Assembly: GCA_036924855.1 (NCBI GenBank)
Contig: JBAGRP010000001.1
Span: forward strand, 248,001 to 312,000
Direction: 5' to 3'
Length of the DNA: 64,000 nt
From: Nitrobacteraceae bacterium AZCC 2146
GTDB taxonomy: Bacteria > Pseudomonadota > Alphaproteobacteria > Rhizobiales > Xanthobacteraceae
In this document: piece by piece, positions 1-9,850 of the stretch
Position numbering within the stretch: the first letter of the stretch is position 1
How the letters are laid out: each line of letters begins with the position of its first letter
Translations under genes and position numbers: made by a program
Notes under the pieces: generated by a model
Seen by the model: only the letters and a program-made list of their open reading frames with translations
Told to the model about the DNA's origin: nothing
Databases searched by the model: none

Positions 1-627
1 CCGTCCCATCGGCTGCCTGGAGACGAACATCTCGCGGCCCTGCGGCCCCGCCGCGGCGGCGCGATCCAGCATCGAGGGCGTCTCGATGGTGCCGGGGCAG
101 ATGCAGTTGCAGCGGATGCCCTTGGTGATGAAGTCGGTCGCCACCGCGCGCGTCAGCGCCGCAACCGCGGCTTTCGTCGCGCCGTAGACGTAGCGGTTCG
201 GCGCCGCCTTGAACACGCCGGCGGCCGAGGCGATGTTGACGATGCTGCCATGGCCGCTCTCCAGCATGCCCGGCAGGAAGGCACGGATCGTGCGGTGCAT
301 CGACTTGACGTTGATGTCGAAGGAAAAATCCCATTCGTCGTCGGAGCATTCCAGCACGGTGCCGTGATGCACGAAGCCGGCCGCATTGAGCAGGATATCG
401 ACCTTGCCGACGCGCTTGGCCATGGCTGCGACCGCGGCGCTGTCGCGAACGTCGAGTTTCGCCGTTTCCGAGACGCCGTCCTTGCCCAGCAGCGAGACCT
501 TGTTCTCGTCGATATCGGTGGCGAATACTGTTGCCCCCTCGCGCGCAAAAGCCAGCGCGCAAGCGCGGCCGATGCCGACCGCGCCCGCGGTCACGAAGGC
601 GCGCTTGCCTTTCAGGCGATCTCCCAT
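1..627 (-). CDS. SDR dehydrogenase, DHRS6 / 2-keto-3-deoxy-L-fuconate dehydrogenase type (partial, 3' end outside window)
   Basis: The open frame runs off the left edge, giving 209 N-terminal residues of a protein of about 250. A classical SDR fold is visible: a glycine-rich nucleotide motif (TAGAVGIG, residues 13-20), an acidic residue near 38-40 that favours NAD over NADP, an N-A-A-G motif and a Y-G-A-T-K catalytic segment after a serine. The stretch AGFVHHGTVLEC followed by W-D-F-S closely resembles animal DHRS6 and bacterial 2-keto-3-deoxy-L-fuconate dehydrogenases (family knowledge, not a search). AGGAG lies just before the ATG. It is co-directional with the aldonate dehydratase upstream, so oxidation of a 2-keto-3-deoxy sugar acid is the inferred role. 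Substrate is unproven; a 3-hydroxybutyrate dehydrogenase role is the alternative. Confidence 0.85.
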   Translation of the reverse strand, partial: MGDRLKGKRAFVTAGAVGIGRACALAFAREGATVFATDIDENKVSLLGKDGVSETAKLDVRDSAAVAAMAKRVGKVDILLNAAGFVHHGTVLECSDDEWDFSFDINVKSMHRTIRAFLPGMLESGHGSIVNIASAAGVFKAAPNRYVYGATKAAVAALTRAVATDFITKGIRCNCICPGTIETPSMLDRAAAAGPQGREMFVSRQPMGR

Positions 628-667
628 GGTCTTCTCCTATTCCTGTTCTTGTCGAAACTTTGGTTTT

Positions 668-832
668 GTCATTCCCCGACGCGCCAATTGGCGTGTCTGA
701 GGATGCACCCACTTGGGCGCAGGCCTGTAGATATATTCCTTTGGAATATATCTACAGGGAATCCAAACTCCCTGTCGTGGTTATGGATTCCGGGCTCGCT
801 CGCAGCTTGAGCTGCTCGTGCCCCGGAATGAC
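668..832. repeat. Dispersed palindromic repeat, family A copy 1 (variant with long hairpin)
   Basis: It begins GTCATTCC and ends CCCGGAATGAC, and contains GGATTCCGGGCTCGCTCGC. The same framework recurs at 7388, 13973, 17775 and 45733. This copy is the most divergent. Its left half carries ACGCGCCAATTGGCGTGT, which matches the right arm of the 17775 copy in reverse, and it contains a perfect 16-bp inverted repeat absent from the other copies. It sits between the dehydratase stop codon and the SDR start. Confidence 0.8.
724..758. repeat. Perfect 16-bp inverted repeat with 3-nt loop
   Basis: The arm CCTGTAGATATATTCC (724-739) is followed by TTT and then by its exact reverse complement (743-758). 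The AT-rich stem contrasts with the GC-rich surroundings. It could act as a terminator or attenuator between the dehydratase and the SDR, or be a nested mobile palindrome; there is no poly-T tract on either side. Confidence 0.8.
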
Positions 833-834
833 GG

Positions 835-2643
835 CTAATGGTTATGTCGCGCGGTGCCGACGCGGCCGGCGATATCGTGGTAACGAGTCGCAAGCTCAAG
901 GCAGGCGCCGGTAGCCTGTTGGCCGACGGTCGAGCGATACAGCTCCTGCCACGGCGTCTGGTGCGCCGGATACTTGAAGCCGCCGGCCGCTTTCAGCTCG
1001 GCGCGACGCTTCTTCAACTCCTCGTCGGAGATCAGGATATTCGCGCTGCCCTTGTTGAGGTCGATGCGGACCTGATCGCCGGTCTTCAAAATCGCCAGCC
1101 CGCCATCGGCGGCGGCTTCCGGCGTGGCATTCAGGATCGACGGCGAGCCCGAGGTGCCGGACTGCCGGCCATCGCCGATGCAGGGCAGCGAGTGGATGCC
1201 GCGCTTGATCAGCGCCGCCGGCGGCTGCATGTTCACCACTTCGGCGCCGCCGGGATAGCCGATCGGCCCGGTGCCGCGCACGAACAGGATGCAGTGCTCG
1301 TCGATATTCAATGACTCGTCGTCGATGCGGTCGTGGTAATCCTCCGGCCCCTCGAACACGATGGCGCGGCCTTCGAAGGCGTTGGGGTCTTTCGGATTGA
1401 TCAGATAGCGATCGCGAAACTCCTTCGAGATCACGCTGGTCTTCATGATCGCGGAATCGAACAGGTTGCCGCGCAGCACCAGGAAACCGGCGTCGGCCAC
1501 CAGCGGCTTGTCATAGGTCCAGATCACGTCGGCATCGGGCTTCGGCGCATTGGCGCAGTTCTCGCCCATGGTCCGGCCGTTGACCGTCAGGGCATCTTCG
1601 TGGATGCGTTGGTGCTGCATCAACTCGCGCACCACCGACGGCACGCCGCCGGCGCGATGATATTCCTCGCCGAGATAGAAGCCGGCCGGCTGCATGTTGA
1701 CCAGCAGCGGAATCGAATGACCCACACTCTGCCAGTCGTCGATATCGAGCTCGACGCCGATGTGGCGCGCCAGCGCGTTGATATGGATCGGCGCATTGGT
1801 CGAGCCGCCGATCGCCGAATTGACCACGATGCAGTTCTCGAACGCCTTGCGCGTCAGGATGTCCGAGGGTTTCAGGTCTTCCCACACCATCTCGACGATG
1901 CGAGTGCCCGTTTCGTAGGCAATCTGGCCGCGCTCGCGGTACGGCGCGGGGATCGCGGCGCAGCCGGGCAGGGACATGCCGAGCGCCTCGGCCAGTGAAT
2001 TCATCGTCGAGGCCGTGCCCATGGTGTTGCAATGGCCAACCGACGGCGCCGACGACGCCACGAGGGTCATGAACTCCTCGTAGTCGATCTCGCCGGCGGC
2101 AAGCCGCTCGCGGGATTTCCACACCACCGTGCCGGAGCCGGTGCGTTCGCCGTCATGCCAGCCGTTCAGCATCGGCCCGCCGGACAGCACGATGGCCGGC
2201 AGATTCACCGTTGCCGCCGCCATCAGGCAGGCCGGGGTGGTCTTGTCGCAGCCGGTGGTCAGCACCACGCCGTCTAGCGGATACCCGAACAGCACCTCGA
2301 CGAGGCCGAGATAAGCGAGGTTGCGGTCCAGCGCCGCGGTCGGGCGCTTGCCGGTCTCCTGGATCGGATGCACCGGAAATTCCATCGCCAGCCCGCCGGC
2401 GGCGGTGATTCCTTCGCGGACGCGCTTCGCCAGTTCAAGGTGATGGCGATTGCATGGCGACAGGTCGTTGCCGGTCTGCGCAATGCCGATGATCGGCTTG
2501 CCGGATTGCAATTCGTGGCGGGTCAGGCCGTAATTCAGGTAGCGCTCAAGATAGAGTGCGGTCATGGCCGGATTGTGCGGATCGTTGAACCACTCGCTGG
2601 AACGAAGCTTGCGTCTGGTGATCCCGGTGATCGGCTTGTTCAT
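835..2643 (-). CDS. IlvD/Edd-family aldonate dehydratase (L-arabinonate / D-xylonate dehydratase-like)
   Basis: A 602-residue protein of the IlvD/Edd family, [Fe-S]-dependent enzymes that convert aldonates to 2-keto-3-deoxy acids. Family features visible are [13 protein letters not shown] near the N-terminus, [10 protein letters not shown] (a cluster-ligand cysteine), [12 protein letters not shown] (second cysteine), [10 protein letters not shown] and [17 protein letters not shown] towards the C-terminus. Length and the opening [10 protein letters not shown] fit sugar-acid dehydratases rather than the shorter biosynthetic IlvD. I chose the ATG at 2643 because GGGAG precedes it at good spacing; the frame stays open to 2775 without a better start. 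It is divergent from the sugar ABC operon and upstream of the DHRS6-like SDR on the same strand, which suggests a non-phosphorylative sugar-acid pathway. The exact substrate cannot be read from the sequence. Confidence 0.9.
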   Translation of the reverse strand: MNKPITGITRRKLRSSEWFNDPHNPAMTALYLERYLNYGLTRHELQSGKPIIGIAQTGNDLSPCNRHHLELAKRVREGITAAGGLAMEFPVHPIQETGKRPTAALDRNLAYLGLVEVLFGYPLDGVVLTTGCDKTTPACLMAAATVNLPAIVLSGGPMLNGWHDGERTGSGTVVWKSRERLAAGEIDYEEFMTLVASSAPSVGHCNTMGTASTMNSLAEALGMSLPGCAAIPAPYRERGQIAYETGTRIVEMVWEDLKPSDILTRKAFENCIVVNSAIGGSTNAPIHINALARHIGVELDIDDWQSVGHSIPLLVNMQPAGFYLGEEYHRAGGVPSVVRELMQHQRIHEDALTVNGRTMGENCANAPKPDADVIWTYDKPLVADAGFLVLRGNLFDSAIMKTSVISKEFRDRYLINPKDPNAFEGRAIVFEGPEDYHDRIDDESLNIDEHCILFVRGTGPIGYPGGAEVVNMQPPAALIKRGIHSLPCIGDGRQSGTSGSPSILNATPEAAADGGLAILKTGDQVRIDLNKGSANILISDEELKKRRAELKAAGGFKYPAHQTPWQELYRSTVGQQATGACLELATRYHDIAGRVGTARHNH

Positions 2644-2861
2644 CGTTTCTCCCGCAGCGCACACTTGTTGTTTTGGTGCGTCATAATCTTCTATTGGCGG
2701 CGAATGGTTGCATGTCAACGGCCGCTTCGCAACGTTGTGTGACCGGCTGTCTCTACGACTATGATCCAACGACAAGCCAAAAAAATTCTGCTATGACGTC
2801 GGTCAAACAAGGGCGCTGCGGCAAAAGCCGGAGGACGTCGGATTTTTGGGAGGGGAATTGA
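2644..2861. promoter_or_regulatory. Divergent promoter region between dehydratase and ABC operon
   Basis: This 218-bp gap must hold promoters for both directions. Two short dyads are visible: GTTG-CATGT-CAAC (2707-2719) and CAACGTTG (2730-2737). They are plausible half-sites for a sugar-responsive regulator, but no regulator gene lies in the window next to them. A strong ribosome binding site (GGGAGGGGAA) precedes the ABC ATPase start. Confidence 0.45.
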
Positions 2862-3926
<1,065 letters not shown>

Positions 3927-3945
3927 AGAAAACGATTTCAAAAGA

Positions 3946-3965
3946 TTGGTCGATCAACGAACCAA
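3946..3965 (+). other. Short inverted repeat between ABC ATPase and binding-protein genes
   Basis: TTGGT (3946-3950) and ACCAA (3961-3965) could form a small stem just upstream of the binding-protein start. Stem-loops here often protect the abundant binding-protein transcript, but a 5-bp stem is weak evidence. Confidence 0.3.
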
Positions 3966-3987
3966 TAAAACAGGGAGAAGATGAAAG

Positions 3988-5313
3988 ATGACTGGATTCA
4001 CACCGGATCGCCGATCTCTACTCAAGGGCGGCGGAATCACGCTCGCTGCCGCGGCGACCATGTCCGCGGACCAACTGCTCGGCTACGCCAAGGCCTGGGC
4101 ACAGGCTTCGCCCTGGAAGCCGGAGCCGGGCGCCAAGATCAACATGCTGCGCTGGAAGCGCTTTGTCGAAGCCGAAGACGTCGCCTTCATGAAGATCGTC
4201 GATGCCTTCCAGAAGGCTACCGGCTGCACCATCAACGTCTCCAACGAATCTTATGACGACCTCCAGCCCAAGGCCTCGGTGGCCGCCAATACCGGGCAGG
4301 GCCTCGACATGGTCTGGGGTCTGTATTCGCTGCCGTTCCTGTTCCCGAGCAAATGCGCTGATGTCACCGACGTCGCCGACTATCTCGGCAAGAAGTGCGG
4401 CGGCTGGGCCACGTCCGGCCAGCAGTATGGCAAGCTCGGCGACAAGTGGATCGGCATTCCCGTCGCCGCCACCGGCGGTCTCGTGAACTACCGCATCGCC
4501 GCCGCCGAAAAAGCCGGCCACAAGGAGTTTCCGAAGGATCTTGGCGGTTTGCTGGATCTCTTCAAGGGCATGAACAAGAACGGCACGCCCGGCGGCATGG
4601 CGCTTGGGCATGCCTCGGGTGACGCCAATGGCTGGGTGCACTGGGCGCTGTGGGCCCATGGCGGCAGGCTGATCGACAAGGACAGCAAGGTCATCATCAA
4701 CTCGCCGGAAACCGCCAAGTCGCTGGAGTACGTCAAGGCGATGTATGACACTTTCATTCCGGGCACCGCATCCTGGAACGACTCATCCAACAACAAGGCA
4801 TTCCTCGCCGGACAGTTGCATCTGACGACCAACGGCATCTCGATCTATGTCACCGCGAAGAAGGAAGCCCCGGCGATCGCCGAGGATATGAATCACGCGC
4901 ATCTGCCGCCCGGCCTCGATGGCAAGACCCGGGAACTGCATCTCGGCTTCCCGATCCTGATCTTCAACTTCACCAAGTATCCGCAGGCCTGCAAAGCCTT
5001 CACCGCGTTCCTGCTCGAGCCCGACCAGTACAACCCGTGGATCGAGGCGGCGCAGGGCTATCTCTCGCACTTCCTGCTCGACTACGACAAGAACCCGGTC
5101 TGGACCGCGGATCCGAAGACCACGCCGTACCGCAGCGTCGCGCAAAGCGCCTCGACTCCGGCGGGCGACGCCCAGATGAGCGAGAACGCGGCAGCGGCCA
5201 TCGCCGACTTTGTGCTGGTCGACATGTACGCGAACTACTGTACCGGGCGAGAAGACGTGAAGACGGCGATGTCTTCCGCCGAACGCGCGGCCAAGCGGAT
5301 CTTCCGCGCGTGA
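3988..5313 (+). CDS. Sugar ABC transporter substrate-binding protein, Tat-exported
   Basis: A family 1 extracellular solute-binding protein of 441 residues. The N-terminus carries a twin-arginine motif (RRSLLK, residues 8-13), a hydrophobic stretch and a likely cleavage after AWAQA near residue 40, so it probably folds before export to the periplasm. The mature region has the usual features of sugar-binding proteins: an N-terminal W-K-x-F segment, a W-G-L-Y hinge region, and later aromatic residues in WVHWALWAHGG. GGGAG lies upstream; an overlapping ATG at 3981 is in another frame and gives only a short peptide. It is the second gene of the transporter operon. Ligand unknown. Confidence 0.92.
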   Translation: MTGFTPDRRSLLKGGGITLAAAATMSADQLLGYAKAWAQASPWKPEPGAKINMLRWKRFVEAEDVAFMKIVDAFQKATGCTINVSNESYDDLQPKASVAANTGQGLDMVWGLYSLPFLFPSKCADVTDVADYLGKKCGGWATSGQQYGKLGDKWIGIPVAATGGLVNYRIAAAEKAGHKEFPKDLGGLLDLFKGMNKNGTPGGMALGHASGDANGWVHWALWAHGGRLIDKDSKVIINSPETAKSLEYVKAMYDTFIPGTASWNDSSNNKAFLAGQLHLTTNGISIYVTAKKEAPAIAEDMNHAHLPPGLDGKTRELHLGFPILIFNFTKYPQACKAFTAFLLEPDQYNPWIEAAQGYLSHFLLDYDKNPVWTADPKTTPYRSVAQSASTPAGDAQMSENAAAAIADFVLVDMYANYCTGREDVKTAMSSAERAAKRIFRA

Positions 5314-5359
5314 GACCAGCGCCGGTGCGGGCATGTGTCCTCACTGGCGCTGCAACACC

Positions 5360-5469
5360 GTCATTGCGAGCTCGGAACAAAGTTGGCATTGCCAACTTTG
5401 CTCCGAGCGAAGCAATCCAGAGACCACGTGAAGCTGGATTGCTTCGTCGCAAGGGCTCCTCGCAATGAC
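5360..5469. repeat. Dispersed palindromic repeat, family B copy 1
   Basis: It begins GTCATTGCGAGC and ends GCTCCTCGCAATGAC, with GCAATCCAG in the middle. An internal small hairpin (AGTTGGC-ATT-GCCAACT) varies in the copy at 41817. It lies inside the ABC operon between the binding-protein and first permease genes, where it would form a long stem in the mRNA. Confidence 0.85.
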
Positions 5470-5510
5470 GAACTTGCTCACGTGAACTCGGTAACCGGAG
5501 TTGTGACTGA

Positions 5511-6470
5511 ATGACGACCATCCAGGCATCGATGCCGACACCCACGAAGCACGTCAGTGCATCGTCGGCGTGGGACAGGCTGCGCACCAACCGCAACTGG
5601 CTGGCGCTGTGGTTCATGCTGCCGGCGGCGGCATTCCTGATCCTGTTTCTCGCTTATCCGCTGTTCCTTGGCGTCTGGATGAGTTTTACCGACGACCGCA
5701 TCGGCCGTGGCGGCGTCTTTGTCGGTCTGGAAAATTACGAGTGGCTGAAGGACGACTCGATCTTCTGGCTGTCGGTGTTCAACACGCTGCTCTATACGAT
5801 CGTCGCCAGCGCCATCAAATTCGCCGTGGGGCTTTATCTGGCGCTGCTGCTGAACCGGCACATGCCGTTCAAGGCGCTGATCCGCGCCGCGGTGCTGGTC
5901 CCCTTCATCGTGCCCACCGTGCTGTCGGCGATCGCGTTCTGGTGGATCTACGATTCGCAGTTCTCGATCATCTCGTGGTCGCTGATCAAGATGGGGCTGA
6001 TCGACCACAACATCAACTTCCTCGGCGACAGCAACTGGGCGCGCGGCAGCGTGATCTTCGCCAATATCTGGCGCGGCGTGCCGTTCGTCGCCATCACGCT
6101 GCTGGCGGGATTGCAGACGGTGTCGCCGTCGCTCTATGAGGCAGCCACCCTTGACGGCGCCACCAGCTGGCAGCGTTTTCGCTTCATCACCTATCCCTTG
6201 CTGACGCCGATCATCGCGGTCGTGATGACCTTCTCGGTGCTGTTCACCTTCACCGACTTCCAGCTGATCTGGGCGCTGACCCGCGGCGGCCCGGTCAACG
6301 CCACCCATCTGATGGCGACGCTGAGCTACCAGCGCGGCATTCTTTCCGGCCGGCTCGGCGAGGGCGCAGCCATTGCCACCGCGATGATTCCGTTCCTGAT
6401 GGCGGCGATCGCGATCTCCTGGTTCGGCATGCAACGCCGTAAATGGCAGCAAGGCACTGACAATGACTGA
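5511..6470 (+). CDS. Sugar ABC transporter permease (MalF/UgpA type)
   Basis: An integral inner-membrane permease of 319 residues with about six hydrophobic segments, the first around residues 30-52. The cytoplasmic EAA loop that docks on the ATPase is visible as YEAATLDGATSWQRFRFIT, with conserved glycine. The last residues overlap the start of the second permease by 8 bp, indicating translational coupling. It forms the MalF-like half of the channel. Confidence 0.93.
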   Translation: MTTIQASMPTPTKHVSASSAWDRLRTNRNWLALWFMLPAAAFLILFLAYPLFLGVWMSFTDDRIGRGGVFVGLENYEWLKDDSIFWLSVFNTLLYTIVASAIKFAVGLYLALLLNRHMPFKALIRAAVLVPFIVPTVLSAIAFWWIYDSQFSIISWSLIKMGLIDHNINFLGDSNWARGSVIFANIWRGVPFVAITLLAGLQTVSPSLYEAATLDGATSWQRFRFITYPLLTPIIAVVMTFSVLFTFTDFQLIWALTRGGPVNATHLMATLSYQRGILSGRLGEGAAIATAMIPFLMAAIAISWFGMQRRKWQQGTDND

Positions 6471-7380
6471 TCACACCGCAGACCATCGGATCGCCGTCGC
6501 GGCGACGGTCGAGCAGGACGACCACAGCGAGGGCATGACCTATCTGGAGTCGCTGCCGCGCCGCATCGTCACGCTGTATATTCCGCTGTTCATTATCGTC
6601 GTGATCCTGCTGTTCCCGTTCTACTGGATGGCGCTGACGTCCATCAAGCCGGACGAGCAGCTGATCGACATGGAGAGGTTCAACCCGTTCTGGGTGATCA
6701 AGCCGACCTTCAAGCACATCAGCAAACTGCTGTTCGAGACCAACTATCCGCGCTGGCTGTGGAATACGATGTATGTCGCCGCCGCCGCGACGACGTTGTC
6801 GATCGTAGCCTCCGTGCTCGCGGCCTATGCGATCGTGCGGCTGCGTTTCCGCGGCGCGGAGGTGGTCGGTGCGACCATCTTCATGGCCTATCTGGTGCCG
6901 CCGTCGATCCTGTTCATTCCGCTGGCTACCGTGATCCAGGCCTATGGTCTGTTCGACTCGCCGCTGTCGCTGATCCTGATCTATCCGACGCTGCTGATCC
7001 CGTTCTCGACCTGGCTGTTGATGGGGTACTTCAAGACGATCCCCTTCGAGCTCGAGGAATGCGCCCTGATCGACGGCGCCTCGCGCTGGCAGATCCTGGT
7101 CAAGATCATCGTGCCGCTGGCGGTGCCCGGACTGATCTCGGCCTTCATCTTCTCCTTCACGCTGTGCTGGAACGAGTTCATCTATGCGCTGACCTTCCTG
7201 CAATCGACCCAGAACAAGACCGTGCCGGTGGCCATCGTCAACGAATTCGTCGATGGCGACATCTACAAATGGGGCTCGCTGATGGCCGGCGCGCTGGTGG
7301 GTTCGCTGCCGCTGGTGATCCTGTATGCGTTCTTCGTCGAGCACTATGTGTCGGCGATGACCGGGGCGGTGAAGGAATAA
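6463..7380 (+). CDS. Sugar ABC transporter permease (MalG/UgpE type)
   Basis: Second permease of the importer, 305 residues with about six membrane segments. The EAA loop reads LEECALIDGASRWQILVKI. The C-terminal region AFIFSFTLCWNEFIYAL is typical of MalG-like proteins. The start overlaps the upstream permease stop region. This completes the set of ATPase, binding protein and two permeases. Confidence 0.93.
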   Translation: MTDHTADHRIAVAATVEQDDHSEGMTYLESLPRRIVTLYIPLFIIVVILLFPFYWMALTSIKPDEQLIDMERFNPFWVIKPTFKHISKLLFETNYPRWLWNTMYVAAAATTLSIVASVLAAYAIVRLRFRGAEVVGATIFMAYLVPPSILFIPLATVIQAYGLFDSPLSLILIYPTLLIPFSTWLLMGYFKTIPFELEECALIDGASRWQILVKIIVPLAVPGLISAFIFSFTLCWNEFIYALTFLQSTQNKTVPVAIVNEFVDGDIYKWGSLMAGALVGSLPLVILYAFFVEHYVSAMTGAVKE

Positions 7381-7387
7381 CGACACT

Positions 7388-7494
7388 GTCATTCCGGGGC
7401 GCGAGCAGCGTCAGCTGCGAGCGAGCCCGGAATCCATAATCCCTGCAGTGATATGGATTCCGGGCCCACGCCAAGAGGCGTGTCCCGGAATGAC
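7388..7494. repeat. Dispersed palindromic repeat, family A copy 2
   Basis: A compact copy running from GTCATTCCGGGGCGCGAG to TGTCCCGGAATGAC, with two internal CCGGAATCC/GGATTCCGG arms flanking a short variable loop. It lies between the permease gene and the DenD-like gene, possibly separating transcript segments. Confidence 0.88.
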
Positions 7495-7520
7495 CGAAGA
7501 AAAAGAAAAGGAACTGATCT

Positions 7521-8504
7521 TTGCATATTCTCGTTCTCGGCGCCGCCGGCATGGTCGGCCGCAAGCTTACCGAAAAACTGTTGCGCGACGGCCGCCTTGG
7601 CAAACACGACATCACGAAAATGACGCTGCAGGATGTCGTGGCGCCGGCCAAGCCCGTCGCCTCGATTCCCATCGACATTGTCACGAGTGACTTTGCCGAT
7701 CCCGGCACCGCCGCGCCTTTGGTCGCCAGCAAGCCCGACGTGATCTTCCATCTCGCCGCCATCGTCTCCGGCGAGGCCGAGGCCGAATTCGACAAGGGTT
7801 ACCGTATCAATCTCGACGGCTCCCGCTACCTGATCGACGCGATCCGCGCCATCGGCGGTGGCTACAAGCCACGTCTGGTCTTCACTTCGTCGATCGCCGT
7901 GTTCGGCGCGCCGTTCCCCGACAAGATCGGCGATGAGTTCTTCCACACCCCGCTGACCTCTTACGGCACGCAAAAGTCGATCTGCGAATTGCTGATCGCC
8001 GACTACACCCGCAAGGGCCTGCTCGACGGCATCAGCATCCGCCTGCCCACCATCTGCGTCCGCCCGGGCGCGCCGAACAAGGCAGCGTCCGGCTTCTTCT
8101 CCAACATCATCCGCGAACCCCTTGCCGGCCACGAGGCGATCCTCCCGGTATCCGAGGACGTCCGCCACTGGCACGCCTCGCCACGCTCCGCGGTCGGCTT
8201 CCTCATTCACGCCGGCACGATGGACCTCCAGGCCATGGGCGCTCGGCGCAACCTCAGCATGCCCGGAATGTCGGTTACCGTCGGCGAACAGATCGCCGCC
8301 CTCGGTCGCGTCGCCGGCAAGGGCGTTGTGGCTCGCATCGTCAGGCAGACCGATCCGGTCATCACCGGCATCGTGTCAGGCTGGCCGCGCGACTTCGCCA
8401 CCGACCGCGCGCTGAAGCTCGGCTTCACCACGGCCGAAAAGACCTTCGACGACATCATCCGCATTCACATCGAGGATGAACTCGGCGGCAAATTCGTCGC
8501 CTGA
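7521..8504 (+). CDS. NAD-dependent epimerase/dehydratase family protein, D-erythronate dehydrogenase (DenD)-like
   Basis: An extended SDR of 327 residues with an N-terminal nucleotide-binding motif (LGAAGMVGRK) and a Y-G-x-x-K catalytic motif in SYGTQKSICE. The segment RLPTICVRPGAPNKAASGFFSNIIREP and the later VRHWHASPRSAV are, from memory, characteristic of the D-erythronate dehydrogenase group that acts on four-carbon sugar acids. It follows the sugar transporter on the same strand after a family A repeat, so a role in the same sugar-acid pathway is inferred. The start is TTG at 7521, with no ATG upstream in frame at good spacing. A generic sugar epimerase is the alternative. Confidence 0.75.
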   Translation: MHILVLGAAGMVGRKLTEKLLRDGRLGKHDITKMTLQDVVAPAKPVASIPIDIVTSDFADPGTAAPLVASKPDVIFHLAAIVSGEAEAEFDKGYRINLDGSRYLIDAIRAIGGGYKPRLVFTSSIAVFGAPFPDKIGDEFFHTPLTSYGTQKSICELLIADYTRKGLLDGISIRLPTICVRPGAPNKAASGFFSNIIREPLAGHEAILPVSEDVRHWHASPRSAVGFLIHAGTMDLQAMGARRNLSMPGMSVTVGEQIAALGRVAGKGVVARIVRQTDPVITGIVSGWPRDFATDRALKLGFTTAEKTFDDIIRIHIEDELGGKFVA

Positions 8505-8551
8505 GGCAGCGAGTCGCTCTGACGTCCCGCGGCGACGCTCTGCCTTGGGTT

Positions 8552-8570
8552 TGCCGCAAGCGTTGCGGCA
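8552..8570 (+). terminator. Hairpin downstream of the DenD-like gene
   Basis: TGCCGCAA-GCG-TTGCGGCA forms a perfect 8-bp stem about 50 bp after the stop codon. No T-run follows on the plus strand, so it is terminator-like at best. It separates the sugar-acid genes from the following CoA catabolic run. Confidence 0.4.
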
Positions 8571-8667
8571 GAAAAATGGCAGGGTTTCAGCCCTGGAACC
8601 GGGGTGCAATCCGGCGCCACCTGCGCCTATATTGAGCTCAACATTCGTCCATTCAGGGAGAACGACC

Positions 8668-9837
8668 ATGACCGCCAGCATCGTTGGATGGGCGCATACG
8701 CCTTTCGGCAAGTTCGACACCGAGACCGTCGAGAGTCTGGTGGTCCGCGTCGCCACCGACGCGCTGGCCGATGCCGGCATCAGCGCCGCCGATGTCGATG
8801 AAATCGTGCTCGGGCATTTCAATGCCGGCTTCTCGCCGCAGGACTTTACGGCCTCGCTGGTGTTGCAGGCCGATCCCGCACTGCGCTTCAAGCCGGCGAC
8901 CCGCGTCGAGAACGCCTGCGCCACCGGCTCCGCCGCCGTGCATCAGGGCGTCAAATCCATCGCCGCCGGCACCGCCAAGATCGTGCTGGTGGTCGGCGTC
9001 GAACAGATGACGCGCACGCCCGGCCCGGAGATCGGCAAGAACCTGCTGCGCGCCTCGTATTTGCCGGAAGATGGCGAGACGCCCGCGGGCTTTGCCGGGG
9101 TGTTCGGTATCATCGCGCAAAAATACTTTCAGAAATACGGCGACCAGTCCGACGCGCTGGCGATGATCGCCGCCAAGAACCATCACAACGGTGTGTCGAA
9201 TCCCTATGCGCAGATGCGCAAGGATTTTGGTTATGAGTTCTGCCGTGCCGAGGGCGAGAAAAACCCCTTCGTCGCCGGTCCCCTGAAGCGTACCGATTGC
9301 TCGCTGGTGTCCGATGGCGCCGCGGCTCTGGTGTTGACGGATTCCGAGACCGCGAAGTCGATGGGCAAGGCGGTAACCATCAAGGCGACAGCGCATGCGC
9401 AGGACTTCCTGCCGATGTCGAAGCGCGACATCCTGCTGTTCGAAGGTTGCACCGTGGCCTGGCAGCGCGCGCTGCAGAGCGCCGGCGTCGAACTCGGCGA
9501 TTTGTCGTTCGTCGAAACCCATGACTGTTTCACCGTCGCCGAACTGATCGAATATGAGGCGATGGGCCTGACGCCGCGGGGGCAGGGCGCCCGCGCCATC
9601 AAGGAAGGCTGGACGCAGAAGTCCGGCAAGCTGCCGATCAATCCGTCCGGCGGCCTGAAAGCCAAGGGCCATCCGATCGGCGCCACCGGCGTCTCCATGC
9701 ATGTGCTGAGCGCCATGCAGCTGCTCGGTCAGGCGCCGGAAGGCATGCAGATCAAGGACGCCAAACTCGCCGGCATCTTCAACATGGGCGGCGCGGCGGT
9801 GGCGAACTACGTCTCGGTGCTGGAGCCCGCGAAGTAA
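8668..9837 (+). CDS. Thiolase family protein (SCPx-type acyl-CoA acyltransferase), catalytic cysteine present
   Basis: A 389-residue thiolase. The nucleophile is in ENACATGSAA (Cys84), the second active site is HDCFTVAELIEYE, and the C-terminal GGLKAKGHPIGATG carries the conserved histidine and glycine loop. The frame is open from 8476, but AGGGAG just before 8668 and the family start (TASIVGWAHTPFGK) decide the start. It is the first gene of a run of acyl-CoA catabolic genes and 13 bp upstream of the acyl-CoA synthetase. It probably does the final thiolytic cleavage of a branched or cyclic acid. A second, cysteine-less paralogue follows at 14121. Confidence 0.9.
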   Translation: MTASIVGWAHTPFGKFDTETVESLVVRVATDALADAGISAADVDEIVLGHFNAGFSPQDFTASLVLQADPALRFKPATRVENACATGSAAVHQGVKSIAAGTAKIVLVVGVEQMTRTPGPEIGKNLLRASYLPEDGETPAGFAGVFGIIAQKYFQKYGDQSDALAMIAAKNHHNGVSNPYAQMRKDFGYEFCRAEGEKNPFVAGPLKRTDCSLVSDGAAALVLTDSETAKSMGKAVTIKATAHAQDFLPMSKRDILLFEGCTVAWQRALQSAGVELGDLSFVETHDCFTVAELIEYEAMGLTPRGQGARAIKEGWTQKSGKLPINPSGGLKAKGHPIGATGVSMHVLSAMQLLGQAPEGMQIKDAKLAGIFNMGGAAVANYVSVLEPAK

Positions 9838-9850
9838 ACGAGCGCCTGCA

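Noticed and set aside
8571..8667. Cobalamin-riboswitch-like bases (GCAATCCGGCGCC) before the thiolase gene
   Set aside because: The required B12-box and surrounding stems could not be found; similarity is limited to a few bases.
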